Below, one piece after another: positions 35,897-46,020 of a stretch of DNA of 64,000 nucleotides. The stretch comes from Verrucomicrobiota bacterium (GTDB lineage: Bacteria > Verrucomicrobiota > Verrucomicrobiia > Limisphaerales > UBA1319), in contig JAKLFB010000024.1 in NCBI GenBank assembly GCA_022711435.1, forward strand, positions 1 to 64,000, in the 5' to 3' direction. The position numbers and the translations under genes are program-made. The notes under the pieces were generated by a model. The model was not told the DNA's origin and did no database searches. It saw only the letters and a program-made list of their open reading frames with translations. How positions within the stretch are numbered: the stretch's first letter is position 1; each line of letters starts with the position of its first letter.

Positions 35897-37195
35897 TCAT
35901 TTCGGCTGGATGAACAGCACCTCCGCCTTTTCGATCCAGCCCGATCGCAGATCGACCCGGAACCATCCGTCGCCATTCTTTTCATGGAAGCGGACGGGGG
36001 ACCGCTTGCCATACTCCATGAGGTCGCACTGCGCCCATGTCTTTCCCATGTCGGTCGAGACAATCAGCCCGGTCGCCAGAGGGGAGGCGGGGGCGCAATG
36101 GGCGGCCAGGATGACGCCATCCTGGATGATCATGCAGCCGGCTTCGACTCCGGGATTGAACAGCAGGATGTGCTTGGCGGGATCGGCGAGGTCGGCGGGC
36201 GCGCATCGGAAGATGCCGCGGTCGTATCCGAGGGGCCCAAAGGCATCGCTGGCCTTGCCGTTGGCGTCGCTGATCCAGTAGAGCTGGCCGTCGACGAAGG
36301 TGATCCCGCCCGATTTGTAGCGCGAGTTCGAGTTGGTGGACACGATCACATGCCAATGCCATTGGTCGCTGCTCGCGTCGTATGTGCCGCGGAGCCAGTG
36401 GCATTCGTGGCCGGCGCCGCGATCCAGATCGCCCGTGCACGCGTAGAATGCGTCCTCGGCGGGATTGTAGGCGACCGCATGCACATGCCGGCAGATCACC
36501 AGGTTGCGGGGGTCGCCGAGGAGGGTGCCGGCAGGGCCGCCGCCCGGGGAGCCGTTGTCGCGGAAGAAAGGATTCTGGCCGAAGGCGCACGCGATCTTCA
36601 CGGTGCGCCCGCTGTCGGCCGAGTAATAGATGTTGACCGGCGAGGCGCCCCCCAGAACATTGCAGTAATTGCCCCACACGAGCATCTCGGCGCCATGGAC
36701 GTCCCAGGACACCACGCCCGAGAGCGAGTGGAAATACCAGCCGGGATGATCCGGGTTGCGCGGCGTGTGCGGGATGTAATCCGAACCGTCCTGGGCTTTC
36801 ACCGTGATCGGCCGGCAGGACGCGAGGCTGTCCTCGCTGAGATAGAGCTTGGAATCCGTCGCGAAGAGGATGTTTCCATTCCTGAAGATGTGGCTGAACG
36901 TGATGCGGCTGGCGTCTGGAAAATCGAGGCTGTAAGGCCAGGTGCGGCCGTTGTCATGGGACAGGCAGACCTTTCCGTCGGAGTATGCGAAGGCCCGATC
37001 GCCGCGCTGGGAGTCGATGTAGCGGCTGGGCGGCTGCAGGCGATACCGGAAATGGCTGGTCGACCGATCGTCCGCCGGCACGCCGATGGCGCCCGCGGCA
37101 TGTCCGAGCCGGATGGGGAGCACGATGCCGCCGGCTGTGGCCGCCATGGAGGCCAGGAAACGGCGCCGGGTCACTCGGGATTGCTCGGTCTTCAT
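35897..37195 (-). CDS. TAT-exported BNR/sialidase-fold protein
   Basis: 432 residues from the ATG at 37195. A twin-arginine signal 'TRRRFLASMAATAGGIVLP' implies folded export. The body has Asp-box-like repeats ('SHDNGRTWPYSLD', 'YYSADSGRTVKI', 'VSTDMGKTWAQ') typical of a six-bladed sialidase/BNR propeller. No clear RIP motif or catalytic Asp/Glu/Tyr set is evident, so sialidase activity is not established. The N-terminal 14-residue extension to 37237 is unlikely. The gene is divergent from a beta-helix protein gene; the 182-bp interval probably holds both promoters. Confidence 0.78.
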   Translation of the reverse strand: MKTEQSRVTRRRFLASMAATAGGIVLPIRLGHAAGAIGVPADDRSTSHFRYRLQPPSRYIDSQRGDRAFAYSDGKVCLSHDNGRTWPYSLDFPDASRITFSHIFRNGNILFATDSKLYLSEDSLASCRPITVKAQDGSDYIPHTPRNPDHPGWYFHSLSGVVSWDVHGAEMLVWGNYCNVLGGASPVNIYYSADSGRTVKIACAFGQNPFFRDNGSPGGGPAGTLLGDPRNLVICRHVHAVAYNPAEDAFYACTGDLDRGAGHECHWLRGTYDASSDQWHWHVIVSTNSNSRYKSGGITFVDGQLYWISDANGKASDAFGPLGYDRGIFRCAPADLADPAKHILLFNPGVEAGCMIIQDGVILAAHCAPASPLATGLIVSTDMGKTWAQCDLMEYGKRSPVRFHEKNGDGWFRVDLRSGWIEKAEVLFIQPK

Positions 37196-37377
37196 AGGCT
37201 TTCTTTCACGAATCTCATGGCTCGCGAGCCTTGGCAAGGGAAGATGAAGTCGCCGGGTATGATTGAAAGTCTCGGGCAGCGAAGGATCGCGCCAGTGCGA
37301 ATTGGTCGCCTATTCCCTGGACAAGCTCTCCAACAGCCGGATATTTTCTCTGATCCGGGAATTGTTTTGCTGATCCC

Positions 37378-38703
37378 ATGAATGCAGCATCCAGACTCCT
37401 GACGGCTCTGCTCGTTTGCACCGGCTTCCTCTGCGTCCTGGGGCGGACCCAGGAGATTCACCCGGCCACGGCAGGCGAGGACGAAGAATTCGAGCGGAAT
37501 GCAAACGCGCTGAAACCCGGCGACGAGCTCGTTGTGCATAGCGGCGTATATTCCCAAACCGGCCGCCGTGCAATCACGGTCCAAGGCACACCCGATCACC
37601 CCATTATCATCCGGGGCGCTCCGGGGCCCGCGCCGCTGCTGACCCGGCCGGCGGAAAGCCGCGTCCGGCACAACAACATCGAGCTGGTCGACTGCGCGCA
37701 TCTGATCATTCGCGGCCTGCGGTTCCAGGGCGGCAGCTCGGGCGTGCGGTTCATCCGCGGGCATCATGTCACGTTCGAAGGCTGCGAGGTGTTCGAGACG
37801 GAGAACAATGCGCTGACCATGAACAGCGGCGACTGCCACGCGTTTGTCGTTCGCGGCAACCACATCCATCACACGGGTCTGAGCGCCCGCGGCCCCACCG
37901 AGGGCGAAGGGATGTACATCGGCTGCCACGACGGGGGTTGTCGAACGACGGGCTCGTTGTTCGAAGGCAACTACATCCACCACACCCGCAGCACCAGCGA
38001 TGGCGGCAACGACGGGATCGAGATCAAGTTCGGCTCGCACGGCAATATCGTGCGGAACAACGTCATCCACGACACCAACCTGGGCCGCCGGTATCCGGGC
38101 ATATTTGTGTATGGGGGAGGGCCGGGCACGAACGTGGTGGAAGGCAACGTCATCTGGCGCGCCGGCGAGGGCATTCAGGTTGTCTCCGATGCCATCGTGC
38201 GCAACAATATCATCTTTGACTGTTCGGCCGCGGGCATCACGGCGGGCCCGCATGCGGCGATGCCTCAGGTCCGCAACGTGGCGATCGTCCACAACACCAT
38301 CTTCAACGCTCCCGTCGGGGTGCGCTTCGGATGGTCCGGGGCGATCCAGGCTGTGTTTGCCAACAACGCGGTTTTCTGCCCGGCCGGAACGGCGATTCGA
38401 GCCGATGGACTGGGCGCTGCCGTGTTCCGGAACAACGCCGTGCACGGGCGTCGGGCCGGCGTTTCCATGGACGGGCAGCAATGGCTCGACGGCGGCGATC
38501 CGACGGAGGCGTTCGCGGGTCCGGCCGCGCACAACTTCTGGCCCAAACCAGATTCCCCGCTTCGAGAGCGTGCGGATGCGTCCTGTGCGCCGCCGCTCGA
38601 CTTCGACGGGTTCAAGCGGGGCGCTCCGTTTGACATCGGGGCTTATGAGACTGATGGGCGGCAGAATCCAGGCTGGGCCATCCAGGGGGGGTTCAAGAGG
38701 TGA
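37378..38703 (+). CDS. Secreted right-handed beta-helix protein (lyase-like)
   Basis: 441 residues with a signal peptide ('LLTALLVCTGFLCVLGRTQ'). The opening 'EFERNANALKPGDELVVHSGVYSQ' followed by 'DHPIIIRG' is the usual entry of polysaccharide-lyase-like beta-helices. Many short coils follow ('FEGNYIHHTRS', 'IVRNNVIHDTN', 'VVEGNVIWRAGEGIQ', 'IVRNNIIFDCSAAGI', 'IVHNTIFNAPVGV'). It ends 'GAPFDIGAYE', a common end of this family. It resembles PL6/chondroitinase-B-type folds, but no catalytic residue assignment is possible here. The neighbours suggest polysaccharide degradation. Confidence 0.82.
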   Translation: MNAASRLLTALLVCTGFLCVLGRTQEIHPATAGEDEEFERNANALKPGDELVVHSGVYSQTGRRAITVQGTPDHPIIIRGAPGPAPLLTRPAESRVRHNNIELVDCAHLIIRGLRFQGGSSGVRFIRGHHVTFEGCEVFETENNALTMNSGDCHAFVVRGNHIHHTGLSARGPTEGEGMYIGCHDGGCRTTGSLFEGNYIHHTRSTSDGGNDGIEIKFGSHGNIVRNNVIHDTNLGRRYPGIFVYGGGPGTNVVEGNVIWRAGEGIQVVSDAIVRNNIIFDCSAAGITAGPHAAMPQVRNVAIVHNTIFNAPVGVRFGWSGAIQAVFANNAVFCPAGTAIRADGLGAAVFRNNAVHGRRAGVSMDGQQWLDGGDPTEAFAGPAAHNFWPKPDSPLRERADASCAPPLDFDGFKRGAPFDIGAYETDGRQNPGWAIQGGFKR

Positions 38704-38887
38704 GGAGCCGGCGCCAGAGACGCGAGAAAAAGCCGCGGGCGCATCCCATGATGAGCGCATGGCGGCTGTTGAGTGCGGCGCGCCCGCCTATGATCAGGTT
38801 CACAGCGCCAACGGCGCCATGCGCGGCAATGCATTCATGAGCATCGACCAAGGCGCGCGGCGCCAGTAGCATATTTTTGCAACTCCC

Positions 38888-40699
38888 ATGAAGACCATTC
38901 GATCCAAAACGCTGCGCTCGACGGTGATCGTGGTGGCTGGGTTCGGGCTTGCGCTGGCGGCCCTCGGGGCGCGCGAGATGCGCCCGGTGCCTGATGGCGC
39001 TCAGGTCGCTCTGGTGTTCGCCAGCGGCACGAGTTTCTTGCTCGGCGATGTCATCGAGTTCACGTTCATCCTCTCGAACGCCGGCCCGCGGTCATTGGAA
39101 TTCGAGACCGGCGGCGATTACCGCGGCACGGGTTTTCCCACAAGATATCGGTTCACGGTGATCGATGAAAACAGGCGTGCGCTTCCGAAAGAGACCTGGA
39201 TGGAGATGGGGGGATTGGCGGGGCCGAGCAAGCTCGAGCCGGGGGAAGTTCATCGGCAGCTCTTGCGGCTCCAGAACTATGTGCGGGTGGATCGCCCCGG
39301 CGTCTTTTCAGTGCAGGTGGCGCATGACTTCGGATGGACGGCGACTCAGGATCGGCCGCTGCCGGTCGCTCGAGCGACGATCGCCATCTCGATCCCGACA
39401 GCGGAGCAGGCGGCCGAGCGCGTGCGCCTCGTCGCGGCGAGTCAAGAACCGATCGAGGAAAATCAGCTGGGCGCGTACTGGCATAAGACCGATTTCCGCT
39501 ATTTAAGCCATCCGGTCTTTCTTTCGGCTTTGGAAAGACAAGCTGGTTTGGGAGAAGCGCGCGCCCTCGAGGGTGTCCAGCGCATCCAGACCACCAACGC
39601 CACCTGGGCGCTGATCCGGTTGCTCTCGAGCGAGAACCCGGTCGTGTTGCACGGCGCCGCCCTGTTCCTGGGCCAGAGAATGCCGCCGCGGATCGTGGGT
39701 GGATACCCCCGCCGACCGTTCGGTTACGTTGCCGAGGAAGCGGCCGCAGCCTATACGAACCAGTGGCTGCCGGAGGCAGCGGAACCGTTGCGCATTGCGG
39801 CGAGCAGACTGCTCCGTTCCACCAACACAAACCATGCGCGGACCGGCGCGTTCATCATCGAGTCCATCGGCAGGCCGGAGGATGCCGTTCCCGTATTGGA
39901 AGCGCTCCGGAAAACCCTCGAGCAATGGAGCCTGCGCGAAAAACCGGAAGACAACATCCTCAATGCTCCCGGCGCAGGCGATGCGCTCGTGGCGGCGTTG
40001 GCGGGATTGCGCGAACGCGGGTATCGCGCGCCGAGGAACGGCGGCATCGAGGTGATCATGGCGCAGTTCCTCGAATGGGCCGATCCAACGATGCCGCGCG
40101 GGGACGGTTGGGAACAGACACTGGAGGCATTTTTTACTCAGAATCCTCCGATGCTCCGTGAAGCCGCGGTGCGGGCGCTGCCGAAGCCGCCGGCGGGGAA
40201 ATGGGAGAAGCTGCTTCTGGAGGCATTGGACGATCGGGATCGCGGCGTGATCCGGGAGGCATGCCGTGCCGCGGGCGCGAGCGAGAGCGCGATCTTCATC
40301 GTGCCGCTGGCGAACATTGTGCGCACCGAACGGCACGTGTGGGTGGTGCGGGAGGCCAGCCAGGCGCTGACGAAATTGGGGGCGCATTGGGCGGCGACGG
40401 ACGCATGGATCGAGCGCGTCGCCGACGAGGAGTTATGGCACGATTCGATGGCCTTTCTCGTGGAAAAGCTGGAACATCCGAAGCCCGGGGGCGGCACCAG
40501 CGGCAATCGCCCCTCGCGCGAGGAGCGCGTGGCGCTGCGCCAGAAATGGCAGCGCTTTTTTTCGGACAAGGAACGCCAGGAGCTGGTCCAGTCTGGCCGG
40601 CCGGTGCCCGTCACGGAAGACGAGGCCCGCGACTTGCTTGGCGGCGCATTCCGCATCTGGCTCGAAGGCGACAAGACCTGGCCACCCGAGAAGCGCTGA
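38888..40699 (+). CDS. Secreted HEAT-repeat-like hypothetical protein
   Basis: 603 residues. N-terminus 'STVIVVAGFGLALAALGA' is a signal peptide or anchor. Residues of about 35-170 look like an Ig/DUF-type beta domain ('LLGDVIEFTFILSNAGPRSLEF', 'VRVDRPGVFSVQVAHDFGW'). From about 190 the protein is helical with HEAT-like alternation ('WALIRLLSSENPVVLHGAALFL', 'EPLRIAASRLLRS', 'MLREAAVRALPKPPAGKWEKLLLEALDDRDRGVIREACRAA'). No catalytic motif is seen. It lies 135 bp before the hydrolase fusion and may be co-transcribed with it. I do not recognise a named family. Confidence 0.68.
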   Translation: MKTIRSKTLRSTVIVVAGFGLALAALGAREMRPVPDGAQVALVFASGTSFLLGDVIEFTFILSNAGPRSLEFETGGDYRGTGFPTRYRFTVIDENRRALPKETWMEMGGLAGPSKLEPGEVHRQLLRLQNYVRVDRPGVFSVQVAHDFGWTATQDRPLPVARATIAISIPTAEQAAERVRLVAASQEPIEENQLGAYWHKTDFRYLSHPVFLSALERQAGLGEARALEGVQRIQTTNATWALIRLLSSENPVVLHGAALFLGQRMPPRIVGGYPRRPFGYVAEEAAAAYTNQWLPEAAEPLRIAASRLLRSTNTNHARTGAFIIESIGRPEDAVPVLEALRKTLEQWSLREKPEDNILNAPGAGDALVAALAGLRERGYRAPRNGGIEVIMAQFLEWADPTMPRGDGWEQTLEAFFTQNPPMLREAAVRALPKPPAGKWEKLLLEALDDRDRGVIREACRAAGASESAIFIVPLANIVRTERHVWVVREASQALTKLGAHWAATDAWIERVADEELWHDSMAFLVEKLEHPKPGGGTSGNRPSREERVALRQKWQRFFSDKERQELVQSGRPVPVTEDEARDLLGGAFRIWLEGDKTWPPEKR

Positions 40700-40834
40700 T
40701 TGCCACTGCTCTATTGGATTCATAAGAACCATGAGAAGGACGAACCTCGTGCTCGAGGGCTTCCGGGGGCAGGCGGCGCGTCCGGGCGGTCCGCGCCGCG
40801 CGGTGGTCGAGGAAAACGTGAGCCGACGAAACTG

Positions 40835-43800
40835 ATGAGAACGAAAGCATATCTGATCCGTCCGGATTCTCTGCTCATCTGTGTGCTGGGTTGGGGGATT
40901 GGCTGGGCATCGATGGCAGGGGCGCCAGCCGTGCGGCTGCCCGGAACCGAGCCAATTGTCTGGGAGGAGGCCGATCTTTCAGGCCGGATGATGGACGGGG
41001 CGCACCAATTTGTGGAGCGGCAGATCGCCGCATCGGCCGCCCAACGAGGGGCCTTCTGGGCGCGCGATTTTTCGTCGGCAGAAGCGTATGCGCGATCGGT
41101 CGAGCCCAATCGCGATCGGTTTCGAGCGATCGTGGGCGCCGTGGATCCGCGGCTGCCGGTCCGGATGGAGCGGTTTGGCGATGAGAAGCATCCGGCGCTG
41201 GTGGCGGAGACATCCCGGTATCGCGTGTTCCAGGTGCGGTGGCCCGTGCTGGAAGGGCTGTGGGGCGAGGGATTGCTGGTCGAGCCAACGGGGCAGCGCC
41301 GGGCGTGCGGGGTTGTGATTCCCGATGCCAGCCAGACGCCGGAGCAGGTGCTGGGGCTTGCGCCTGGAGTTCGGCCAGCATCTCAGGTCGCGCGGCGCCT
41401 GGCGGAGCAGGGGATCGAGCTGGTCATTCCCGCGACCGTCAACCGGGACAAGCTCCAGACGCAGGACAAGCAGATCGCGGCGTCCGATCAGACCCATCGC
41501 GAATGGATATACCGCCAGGCATTTCACATGGGCCGCCATGTCATCGGCTATGAAGTGCAGACTGTGCTGGCGGCGGTGGACTGGTTCCAGTCCCGAGTCG
41601 GGGCGGGAGCCAAGACGGCCGTCTGCGGTTATGGGGAAGGGGGGCTGGCCGCCCTGTATGCGGCGGCGCTGGACGGGCGGATCGACGCGGCGCTGGTCAG
41701 CGGGTATTTCGACTCCCGGCAGAATGTCTGGGCGGAGCCGATCTATCGCAACGTGTGGGGCTTGCTCCGCGAGTTCGGCGACGCGGAAATAGCCAGCCTG
41801 ATCCTGCCTCGGATCCTGGTCATCGAGCACAGCGCGATTCCCGAGGTGACAGGCCACAAAGGGGATCTCCGGACGCCCAGCTTCGCGAGCGTCCGTGCCG
41901 AGATCGAGCGGATCCAGACCGGCGGCCGCTTCAGCCGGCCGGTGCTGGTTCATGGCGAAGGCAGCCAGCCCACCGGCCCCTATTCGGAGGAAGCGCTGGC
42001 GGCGCTTGCGCAGCGGATGGGGATGGGCGCTCTCGCGCCGGTGTCGGACGAGCTGCTGGCCGATCGGCGTGTGGGATTCGATCCCGCGGCGCGGCACCAG
42101 CGGCTGTTCCAGGCGATGGAAAACCATGTTCAAACCCTGGTGCGCCGATCCGAGCACGTCCGCGATCAATTCTTCCTTTACCAGGTCATGCCGGAGCTGG
42201 CGGACAATCGCTGGAGCACGGAGCGGCGCCGGCCCACTCATCCGCCGGAGGAGTTCATCGAAGGCGCGAAGGCTTTTCGCCGCCAGTTCCAGGAAGAAGG
42301 GATGGGCCGCTTCGACGAGCCGCTGCTGCCCTTCAACGCCCGGAGCCGGAAGGTGGCCGAGTCAGCTCGGTGGACGGCCTACGACGTGGTGCTGGACGTG
42401 TGGCCGAAGGTGTTCGCCTGGGGCGTTTTGGCTGTGCCGAACGACATCCGGCCGGGCGAGCGGCGTCCCGTGGTTGTCTGCCAGCACGGGCGCAACGGGT
42501 TGCCGCGGGACACGCTCGATGCCAGCTCGACCGCTTACAACAACTTCGCGGGCGTCCTGGCCGATCGGGGCTTTGTCACCTTCGCCCCGCACAACCTGTA
42601 TCGCGGCGAGGACCGCTATCGATGGCTGGACCGCAAGGCCAACACGGTCCGGGCAACCCTCTTCTCGTTCATCATCGCCCAGCACGACCAGATCCTGCGC
42701 TGGCTCGAGGCGCAGCCGTTCGTGGACGGAGGCCGGATCGCCTTTTACGGCTTGAGCTACGGCGGCGAGACCGCGGTGCGCGTGCCCGCCATCCTCGAGA
42801 AATACTGCCTCTCGATTTGCTCGGGCGATTTCAACCAGTGGACGCGCAAGGTGGCCGCCACCGACCAGCCGTTCAGCTTCATGCGGACGATCGAATGGGA
42901 GATGCCCTACTGGAACCTCGGCCACACGTTCGACTATGCGGAGATGGGCTACCTGATGGCGCCGCGGCCATTCATGGTCGAGCGCGGCCACCTGGATCGG
43001 GTGGGCCGGGACCAGTGGGTGGCCCACGAATATGCCAAGGTCCGCTGGCTGTATGCGCAGCTCGGGCTGGCCGATCGCACGGCCATCGAGTTCTTCCAGG
43101 GCCGTCACAGCATCAACGGCGAGGGGACATTTGACTTCCTGCAGCGGCACTTGAACCTCCCCGCGGCGATGCGGATCTCGCAGGATTCGAGCACGGGCCG
43201 GATCGAGATCACCGAGGGCGGCAAGCCCGTCTTGCGCTACAACTACGGGACCGTCGAGCCCGGGGCGGTCCTGGAGAAAGTCACTCCGGCCAACCGCATC
43301 TACGCCCGCGCTCGGAGCGGCTATATCCATCCGCTCTATGGCCCGAATGGCGAGGTCCTGACCGCGGACTGGTCGCTGGATCATCCGCATCATCGGGGCA
43401 TTTACTGGGCGTGGCCCGAGGTCGACTTCGGCGGCGAGCGAGGCGACTTGCACGCGCTCCAGAAAGTGTTCGCGCGGCCCACGGGAAAGGTCCAGCTCGA
43501 GAGCGGGCCGGCGTTCGCGCAGATCGAGGCGGAGAACCTGTGGCTTTGGGAGGACCGCGAGCCGATCGTGCGCGAGCGGGCGGTCATCCGCGCCTATCCT
43601 GCGACTCCGCAAGGCCGCGCGGTGGACCTGACGCTCGAATTCCTCGGGCTGAAGGACGGCGTCACGATCGCCCGGCGCGGGACCGATCAATACGGGGGCT
43701 TGAATGTCCGGATGGCAACGCCCAAGGCGCAGGTCATCACGATGATCACCGGTGCGTCCAACGCGGTTCCGCGGCGGGCCTGGTCGGACCTGAGCGGGCG

Positions 43801-44047
43801 CTTCGCCGGCAGCGACGCGCCGTCGGGACTGGCGATATTTCAGCACGCCCAGAATCCCGATTACCCGGGCGACTGGGTCCAGTTTCCGGAGCTGTCGTGG
43901 TGCCAGCCGACCTTCCCCGCCAGCGGACGACGCTTCGCGCTCGAGCGCGAGCGGCCGCTGATCCTGCGTTTTCGCCTCTGGATTCACCCAGGGTCGAGGC
44001 CGGAGGACGACTGCGCCGAGAGGGTCTGGGATTCGTTTGGGGGATGA
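40835..44047 (+). CDS. Exported double alpha/beta-hydrolase fused to PmoA-like (DUF6807) domain
   Basis: 1070 residues from the ATG at 40835, with a signal peptide in the first 35. Residues of about 60-480 form a first alpha/beta-hydrolase-like domain whose elbow reads C-G-Y-G-E268-G-G, so the nucleophile Ser is absent. About 500-780 form a second with an intact elbow G-L-S641-Y-G-G ('IAFYGLSYGGETAVRVPAI'), as in dienelactone hydrolases and acetyl-xylan esterases, and a late His in 'FFQGRHSINGEG'. About 790-1065 match the PmoA-like domain ('WSLDHPHHRGIYWAWPEVDFGG'). The stop overlaps the next start by ATGA. A polysaccharide deacetylase/esterase role is inferred. Confidence 0.82.
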   Translation: MRTKAYLIRPDSLLICVLGWGIGWASMAGAPAVRLPGTEPIVWEEADLSGRMMDGAHQFVERQIAASAAQRGAFWARDFSSAEAYARSVEPNRDRFRAIVGAVDPRLPVRMERFGDEKHPALVAETSRYRVFQVRWPVLEGLWGEGLLVEPTGQRRACGVVIPDASQTPEQVLGLAPGVRPASQVARRLAEQGIELVIPATVNRDKLQTQDKQIAASDQTHREWIYRQAFHMGRHVIGYEVQTVLAAVDWFQSRVGAGAKTAVCGYGEGGLAALYAAALDGRIDAALVSGYFDSRQNVWAEPIYRNVWGLLREFGDAEIASLILPRILVIEHSAIPEVTGHKGDLRTPSFASVRAEIERIQTGGRFSRPVLVHGEGSQPTGPYSEEALAALAQRMGMGALAPVSDELLADRRVGFDPAARHQRLFQAMENHVQTLVRRSEHVRDQFFLYQVMPELADNRWSTERRRPTHPPEEFIEGAKAFRRQFQEEGMGRFDEPLLPFNARSRKVAESARWTAYDVVLDVWPKVFAWGVLAVPNDIRPGERRPVVVCQHGRNGLPRDTLDASSTAYNNFAGVLADRGFVTFAPHNLYRGEDRYRWLDRKANTVRATLFSFIIAQHDQILRWLEAQPFVDGGRIAFYGLSYGGETAVRVPAILEKYCLSICSGDFNQWTRKVAATDQPFSFMRTIEWEMPYWNLGHTFDYAEMGYLMAPRPFMVERGHLDRVGRDQWVAHEYAKVRWLYAQLGLADRTAIEFFQGRHSINGEGTFDFLQRHLNLPAAMRISQDSSTGRIEITEGGKPVLRYNYGTVEPGAVLEKVTPANRIYARARSGYIHPLYGPNGEVLTADWSLDHPHHRGIYWAWPEVDFGGERGDLHALQKVFARPTGKVQLESGPAFAQIEAENLWLWEDREPIVRERAVIRAYPATPQGRAVDLTLEFLGLKDGVTIARRGTDQYGGLNVRMATPKAQVITMITGASNAVPRRAWSDLSGRFAGSDAPSGLAIFQHAQNPDYPGDWVQFPELSWCQPTFPASGRRFALERERPLILRFRLWIHPGSRPEDDCAERVWDSFGG

Positions 44048-46020
44048 ATACGGCCATGCGCAACGCACTAGAACTTTTGTGGCTCGGCTGGCTTTGTCTG
44101 GCTGGCGCGCCGTTGGCGGAGGCAGTCGAGTCCGCGCGCGGGCTCGAGATCGTTGTGCCCGGGATCGAGGTCATTCGCGGGCCGGTGAACGGAGTCCAGA
44201 TCGAGCGGAACGGCCGGCGGTTGCTCGTTTACGGCGATCCGCGTGAAGAGCCTGCCGCGGCGGACGCGGTCCTGTTCACGCATCACCGGCGAGATGTGGT
44301 ATGGGCGGGGCGCGGGCTTGTGTCGGGCGGGGCGCGGGCCATTGTTCCGGCTGCGGAGACGAATCTGTTCAGCGGGGTCGACCGGTTTTGGGCGCTGTTC
44401 GAGACGAACCGTTTTCACGATTACTCGCAGCAGACGACGAAGGTGCTGGGCGAGCCGATGCGGGTGAGCCAGCCTGTTCGCGGGGGTGAGGTTGTGCGAT
44501 GGGAGGGCCTGCCGATCCGGGTGCTCGACACGCCCGGGTACACTCGAGGCGCGGTCAGCTATGTGATCGAGCAGGGCGGCCAACGGATCGTCATGACGGG
44601 CGATCTGATTGTCGAGGACGGCAAGCTGCTGGATCTTTACAGCCTGCAGGATGCGCTTCCGGAGGCGAAGGTGGGCGGGTATCACGGCTATGCGGCGCGG
44701 CTGGGCGACTTGATATCGAGCCTGCGTCGGGTGGCGTCGGAGGAGCCGGATATTCTGGTCCCATCGCGCGGGCCGGTGATCCGCGAGCCGCGAGCCGCCA
44801 TCGAGACGCTGATCCGTCGGATCCAGGCCTTTTACGCCAACTACCTGGCGATCGACGCATTGCGCTATTATTTTGGAGACAGCCACATGCAGGCCAAGGC
44901 CCGGCGCGTGCTCGAGCCGGGGGCCGCGATCGATTGGCTGCCGATGGCCAAGCTCTGCCCCGAGCTGCCCGAGTGGATCTTGCGGATCGGCAATTCCCGC
45001 CTGGTGGTTTCAGCCGATCGGAGCGGGTTTCTCGTGGATTGCGGCAGCCCGCGCATACTCGAGCAGATCGAGAAGCTGCTGGCCGAGGGCCGGATCCGGC
45101 GGGTCGAGCACGTTTTCATCACCCATTATCATGACGATCACACCGACCAGGTGGCCAAGCTGGTCGAGCGGTGCGGCGCCACGGTCCATGCGACACGGTT
45201 CAACTGGGACATTCTGGAACGTCCGGGCGATTATCGTCTTCCCTGCCTGACGGCCCATCCGATCCGCGTGTCCGGGCGTTCCGAGAGCGGGGCGCGGTGG
45301 CGCTGGAAAGAGTTCGAGGTCGCCATCGATTATTTTCCGGGCCAGACGCTGTATCACGATGCGCTCTGGATGAAGCGGGATGGGGGGGAGCAGGTCTATT
45401 TCATCGGCGACTCGTTTACGCCTTCGGGCATTGACGATTACTGCCTGCTCAACCGGAACCTGCTCGAAGAGGGCGGCGGCTATTTCCGCTGCCTGGACAT
45501 CCTGCGCGCTGCCGGTCCCGACGTGATATTGATCAACGAGCATGTCGATCCTGGATTCCGCTTTTCGGCGGGACAGATCGGGCACATGACGGAGGCGCTG
45601 CGGCGTCGGGCAGGCCTGCTGGGCGAGCTGCTGGCCGGGGACGGGATCAACTTCGGCCTGGATGAGAGCTGGGCGCGGTTCCATCCCTACGCTGTTTCGG
45701 CGGGGGCGGGTCGCAGCGCAAGGCTGGGCTTGCGGGTGATGAACCATGCAAGCGTCGAGCGCGAGTATACGGTGCGGATCCATCCGCCGGCGGGGTGGGC
45801 CGTCGAGGACGTACGGCCGAATCCCATCCGGATCCCCGCGCATACCGAGGGCGAGGTCGCGCTGAGTCTGCAGGCGGAGGCGGATGCGGCGGCGGGCTGG
45901 AGGCTGGTGACGGCCGATCTCGAGTGGCCGGGCGGGTGCCTGCGCGAGTGGACCGAGGCGATGGTGTCGGCGGCACAGGGGCCGCAGGCGATGGGCGAGC
46001 CGTTCAGACGGGTCGAATGA
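44044..46020 (+). CDS. Exported protein with two metallo-beta-lactamase-fold domains
   Basis: 658 residues, signal peptide 'ALELLWLGWLCLAGAPLAEA'. The first MBL-like domain (about 30-270) has 'FTHHRRDVVWAG' at 78-89, where a metal site would read H-x-H-x-D-H; two of those ligands are lost (R82, V85), while 'VLDTPGYTRGAVSYVIEQ' and 'TGDLI' remain. The second (about 325-560) has the full site H361-Y-H363-D-D365-H366 ('ITHYHDDHTDQV'), 'YFIGDSFTPSG' and 'INEHVDP'. A beta-sandwich tail follows (about 560-650). Translation is coupled to the hydrolase fusion upstream (ATGA). The 3' end overlaps the convergent ABC permease gene by 17 bp. Substrate is unknown. Confidence 0.82.
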   Translation: MNTAMRNALELLWLGWLCLAGAPLAEAVESARGLEIVVPGIEVIRGPVNGVQIERNGRRLLVYGDPREEPAAADAVLFTHHRRDVVWAGRGLVSGGARAIVPAAETNLFSGVDRFWALFETNRFHDYSQQTTKVLGEPMRVSQPVRGGEVVRWEGLPIRVLDTPGYTRGAVSYVIEQGGQRIVMTGDLIVEDGKLLDLYSLQDALPEAKVGGYHGYAARLGDLISSLRRVASEEPDILVPSRGPVIREPRAAIETLIRRIQAFYANYLAIDALRYYFGDSHMQAKARRVLEPGAAIDWLPMAKLCPELPEWILRIGNSRLVVSADRSGFLVDCGSPRILEQIEKLLAEGRIRRVEHVFITHYHDDHTDQVAKLVERCGATVHATRFNWDILERPGDYRLPCLTAHPIRVSGRSESGARWRWKEFEVAIDYFPGQTLYHDALWMKRDGGEQVYFIGDSFTPSGIDDYCLLNRNLLEEGGGYFRCLDILRAAGPDVILINEHVDPGFRFSAGQIGHMTEALRRRAGLLGELLAGDGINFGLDESWARFHPYAVSAGAGRSARLGLRVMNHASVEREYTVRIHPPAGWAVEDVRPNPIRIPAHTEGEVALSLQAEADAAAGWRLVTADLEWPGGCLREWTEAMVSAAQGPQAMGEPFRRVE

